Below, in pieces: positions 61,103 to 64,000 of a stretch of 64,000 bases of DNA; position 1 is the stretch's first letter, and every line of letters starts with the position of its first letter. The notes below the pieces were generated by a model. That model was not told the DNA's origin. It saw only the letters and a program-made list of their open reading frames with translations, and did no database searches. This DNA comes from Cannabis sativa. Lineage: Eukaryota; Streptophyta; Magnoliopsida; Rosales; Cannabaceae. The DNA is taken from positions 68,530,600-68,594,599 of the forward strand of contig NC_083602.1 in the NCBI RefSeq assembly GCF_029168945.1, given 5' to 3'. Made by a program: the position numbers and the translations under genes.

Positions 61103-62601
61103 AAAAATGTTACTTTATATAGACAATAACCACATGTCATCTTTTTTCTTCTTTTATTTTTTCTAATAAGTTATTTTTTACAATAATTAGCTTTTTTAGT
61201 CCCTGTACTTATGACACTGTACTATGATGCCCCTTAATTTATAAGTGTAGTTAAAAATACCCCCTAAAATATATCAGTTGGAATAGTATAATCCTTCTAT
61301 CTAATTCTGTTAAAATTGACTAAAGTTGACTGTTAAATTAATAATGTGGGATTATACATAGATAGTAGTTGAAAAATTATATACCATTAGGAAAATAAAT
61401 TACAAGTCATAAAAATTACAATCACAGGAAAAAAAAAATGAAAAATAACATCCCAAAAAATAGAATATCATTACCTTAATTTTCCAAAAATCCCATGTTC
61501 TTTCTAGTGATATCCATCTCTTCAAATACTGTAGAATCCTAATTTTACACATTTTTCTAATTTGAACTGCTAAAAAACGATTGGAATTATTTTAATAAAA
61601 TTACTTTTATTAAATTTTTTTAAAAGGTTATGAAATTATTTTTTAATCATCTTTCATTGTCAGTTATTATGCCACCTCATAGTCAATTTTCCCTATAAAA
61701 AGAGATGAAATTACTACTCTATCCTTTGTTATAATACCACATCATCAATACAAACAGTATTTTTAAACAAAATAAACAGAAGGACTAAATGTATGCATAT
61801 AAAATTATACAAGGACTATTTGTATAGTGTCATAAGTATAGTGTCATAAGTACAGGGGGTAAAAAATATAATTATTCTATTTTTTACCTAAGATGTCATT
61901 AACTCAATGTGATATGTCACAATAGTGGGCAACTTTTAAAATTATCAACCACTGAAGTATTTTTTTAAAAGAAAAAATGACAAATCTTATATGTCGATGA
62001 GAGAGAAAATAAAAAAAAAATATTTTACCATAATATCTGTATTTTGACAATTATAAATGTTGCTCTCATTAAAGATACGGTAAAAGATTGTAATAGAAGG
62101 TTGAGGGTAACACTTCTTTAATAATAATAATAAAACAAAATATGAAAACAAAGTCTTAAATATATGAATCATTATTTATTGAAACAAATTTATTTTAAAA
62201 ATAAAATATTGAAACAAAAAAACTTGATTTAAAAAATTCTAATATTTGATAGAGAACATAAGAGAATATTTGATCATGTATCTGTTATATAAACAATAAC
62301 CACATGTCATCTTTTTCATTTTTCCATTTTTATTTTAAAAAAGTTAATATTTATTTAAAATGTCATTAATTCAATATGATGTGGGGGTGGGCAACTTTTA
62401 AAGTTGTCAACCATTAGAGGTTTTCATTTTTTTTTTTTTTAAGAAAAAATGACAAATCTTATATGTGGATGAGAGAGAAAATAAAAAAAATAATATTTTA
62501 GCATAATATGTGTATTTTGGTAATTATAAATGTTGCTCCCATTAGAGATACGGTAAAAGATTGTAATAGAAGGTCGATGATAACACTTCTTTAATAATAA
62601 T
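61103..62601. repeat. Two copies of a ~320 bp repeat, the first split by a MITE
   Basis: Copy 1 is 61103-61180 plus 61878-62125; copy 2 is about 62280-62601. Shared blocks: ACAATAACCACATGTCATCT, TGACAAATCTTATATG, GATGAGAGAGAAAATAAAA, GATACGGTAAAAGATTGTAA and GATAACACTTCTTTAATAAT. Copy 2 is ended by the gypsy LTR at 62602. The repeat itself is unidentified. Confidence 0.85.
61181..61877. mobile_element. Mutator-type MITE (697 bp)
   Basis: Imperfect ~40-bp inverted ends (CAATAATTAGCTTTTTTAGT... and complement GAATAATTATATTTTTTACC..., both leading into CCCTGTACTTATGACACT). A 9-bp target duplication TATTTTTTA lies at 61172-61180 and 61878-61886. The neighbouring copy 2 of the host repeat is the empty site. 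The right end has an extra internal copy of GTGTCATAAGTA. No coding capacity. Confidence 0.82.
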
Positions 62602-63340
62602 TGTTGCCCCTGATTTTGCCTAAAATACGTGGACCAACCGGATGATGACACGTAGGTGGAAAAGGTTTAGCGTTTGTATAAATTGGCTAAGTCTCCTTAA
62701 GCACAGGATTACCTTAGACATGCCTCCCGGAGAAGGCATGTAAGTCTCGCATGCCCCTGGAGAGCAAGGCCACAAGAAAGCCCCTCCGGGAGGTGTCAGA
62801 CCCTATCTGAACGGTCATCTCGCATTTAATGCCGCATGGGAGGAGGCGTATTGAAACTGTCATACGTAATAAAGCCTAACGTCACAACCCCCACTCTGCA
62901 CCTACTAGGCTATGATCAATAAAGTCTAGTGACGGCTACTCTGTGAAGAATTACATCAGTCAAAAAGGATGAAGGACTGCACTCATCCCTACAGAACCTA
63001 GGGATTACACCACGCATTACCTATGATATATTCATTGGGAATGTTTGACTTTACTGATAGTTACAGAAATACATGTACATTCTAGGGATCACCCCACAAA
63101 AACACTATAAATATCCCCCAAAACTCATTAAAGAGGGGTCGAGAATTCTGGATTTCATAAGAACTAGAAGAGTAAAAATCAACCAAGAACATTCTCTGTA
63201 ATAAATACTATCATAAATACACAGACTCGTGGATTAAGGCTCATTAACGCCCCAACCACGTAAAAATCTCTCTCTTAATTCCTTATAGCTCTTTAAATTA
63301 TTATTATTATTATATTGGTTGTCGAAAACCTCGGTCAACA
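62602..63340 (+). repeat. Gypsy 5' LTR (739 bp)
   Basis: Begins TGTTGCCCCTGATTTTGCC and ends CCTCGGTCAACA, so the tips form TGTTG/CAACA. A TATA-like box CTATAAATATCC is at 63105 and an AATAAATAC tract near 63200 may serve polyadenylation. Confidence 0.82.
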
Positions 63341-63343
63341 TTT

Positions 63344-63361
63344 TGGTGCTTTCATTGAGAG
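63344..63361 (+). other. Gypsy primer-binding site
   Basis: TGGTGCTTTCATTGAGAG lies three bases after the LTR end. The leading TGG pairs with the CCA end of a tRNA. The tRNA identity was not determined. Confidence 0.6.
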
Positions 63362-63408
63362 CTGAAGGAAGCGTCTGAAAGTCGACAGTACATTACAACA
63401 AAACAACA

Positions 63409-64000
63409 ATGGTGGAGACTCGAAGCACACGTCAACCTCCCCCTCTCCAAGATGCTCAAGATCCAAATGATGAGGACGTGGCCTCAAGAGCAACTGTGGG
63501 TTCTGAGGAAGAAGAAGGAACCCCTGATGACGACTACGAAGGAAACTTCGATGAGTACGCCTACGACGAAGGCAGCTACTCAGAGTTGGTACTCTTAAGG
63601 CAAAAGGCTGTCGATCATGAAGCTGAAATCGCAGCCCAAAAAGAGCAAAACCAAAAGATGCAAGAGGTGATGCTGGCCATGCAAAAAGCCATGGAGGCAG
63701 CAGGAATCCACGTGCAACCTAAAGCCATCACTGCCGGACTTGGAAAGGAACCAGAGGAATCCTCACCAAGTACCCAAAAGCAGAAGTCTAGGGAACCAAT
63801 CCCTATAAGGTATCCCGCTGAAGGGAACCAAAAGGAAAACCCTACTTCCAACCCTGGGAAAAAGAAAAAAGTGCAGGATCCGCGAAAGGTCCGCTCAAAT
63901 TTCCCGAAAGGGAAAGGTCCGCAGAGGGGCAAACTCCAAAAAGGGAGTCTTGGCCCTCAGGATCGAGAGGACCGAAAGAGCGTATCCGTGCACCAAGAGC
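63409..64000 (+). CDS. Gypsy gag-type protein, N-terminal part
   Basis: The ATG at 63409 opens a frame that stays open to the window edge (197 codons). It starts MVETRSTRQPPPLQDAQDP, then an acidic stretch with VGSEEEEGTPDDDYEG, a coiled-coil-like segment (QKAVDHEAEIAAQKEQNQKM) and a basic tail (NPGKKKKVQDPRKVRSNFPK). This is the usual layout at the start of plant gypsy gag. The capsid and zinc knuckle would lie beyond the window. Confidence 0.75.
   Translation, partial: MVETRSTRQPPPLQDAQDPNDEDVASRATVGSEEEEGTPDDDYEGNFDEYAYDEGSYSELVLLRQKAVDHEAEIAAQKEQNQKMQEVMLAMQKAMEAAGIHVQPKAITAGLGKEPEESSPSTQKQKSREPIPIRYPAEGNQKENPTSNPGKKKKVQDPRKVRSNFPKGKGPQRGKLQKGSLGPQDREDRKSVSVHQE

Larger units (their letters stand above)
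62602..64000 (+). mobile_element. Ty3/gypsy-like LTR retrotransposon, 5' end only
   Basis: A complete 5' LTR, a primer-binding site and the start of a gag frame are followed by the window edge. Its LTR is bounded TGTTG...CAACA and it interrupts copy 2 of the preceding repeat. The gag frame is still open at the edge, suggesting a fairly young copy. Lineage is not assigned. Confidence 0.8.

Noticed and set aside
1..64000. tRNA, rRNA, CRISPR or bacterial-type operons
   Set aside because: None seen. The window is plant nuclear DNA with spliced genes and transposons; repeat arrays present have no spacer structure.

Overview
The window is AT-rich plant nuclear DNA, and the genes point to a eudicot. 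It holds one host gene of ordinary type, a respiratory burst oxidase homolog (RBOH, plant NADPH oxidase), that has been stretched by transposons to fill almost the whole window. Reading the minus strand, I can place 12 exons from 60207 down to 944. Every junction has GT/AG ends and phases that fit. The exons sum to 2,529 nt, an uninterrupted 842-residue protein ending in the family's FHKENF tail. About 96% of the 59 kb transcribed span is intron, and most of that is mobile DNA. I cannot name the species.

Layout. 1-300: 3' end of a LINE-type RNase H fragment. 299-1152: tandem duplication carrying the last RBOH exon twice; only the copy at 944-1050 keeps a splice acceptor. 1153-19283 (intron 11): a hAT MITE, a 4.8 kb hexamer minisatellite with a core of telomere-type repeats, a decayed plus-strand Copia element with a hAT-like insertion, a gypsy-like scrap, and a minus-strand Copia element whose primer-binding site is broken by a MITE. 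19284-21919: RBOH exons 4-11. 21920-55393 (intron 3): one LINE with a 15-bp target duplication, containing a 21.7 kb CACTA element (22541-44282) and a 4.5 kb PIF/Harbinger element (50207-54709). 55394-55442: the tiny EF-hand exon 3. 55443-59567 (intron 2): a Helitron and AT-rich DNA. 59568-60207: exons 1-2. 60208-64000: upstream region with a duplicated repeat, a Mutator-type MITE and the start of a Ty3/gypsy element.

The most unusual object is the CACTA element. It encodes an apparently intact TNP2-type transposase and a second protein (En/Spm-type domain joined to a Ulp1-like protease domain, with one stop codon). It also carries fragments of at least seven unrelated host genes: RPL18A, a NOP2-type RNA methyltransferase, a RABE GTPase, ATM kinase, a beta-galactosidase, a RuvB-like 1 ATPase and ABCF1. 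Exon-intron junctions are preserved, so capture was at the DNA level. Fragments left of the transposase lie on the minus strand and those on the right lie on the plus strand. A Helitron is nested inside it, giving RBOH intron > LINE > CACTA > Helitron.

All coordinates and splice sites were worked out by eye. Family names rest on motif recognition, not on database searches.
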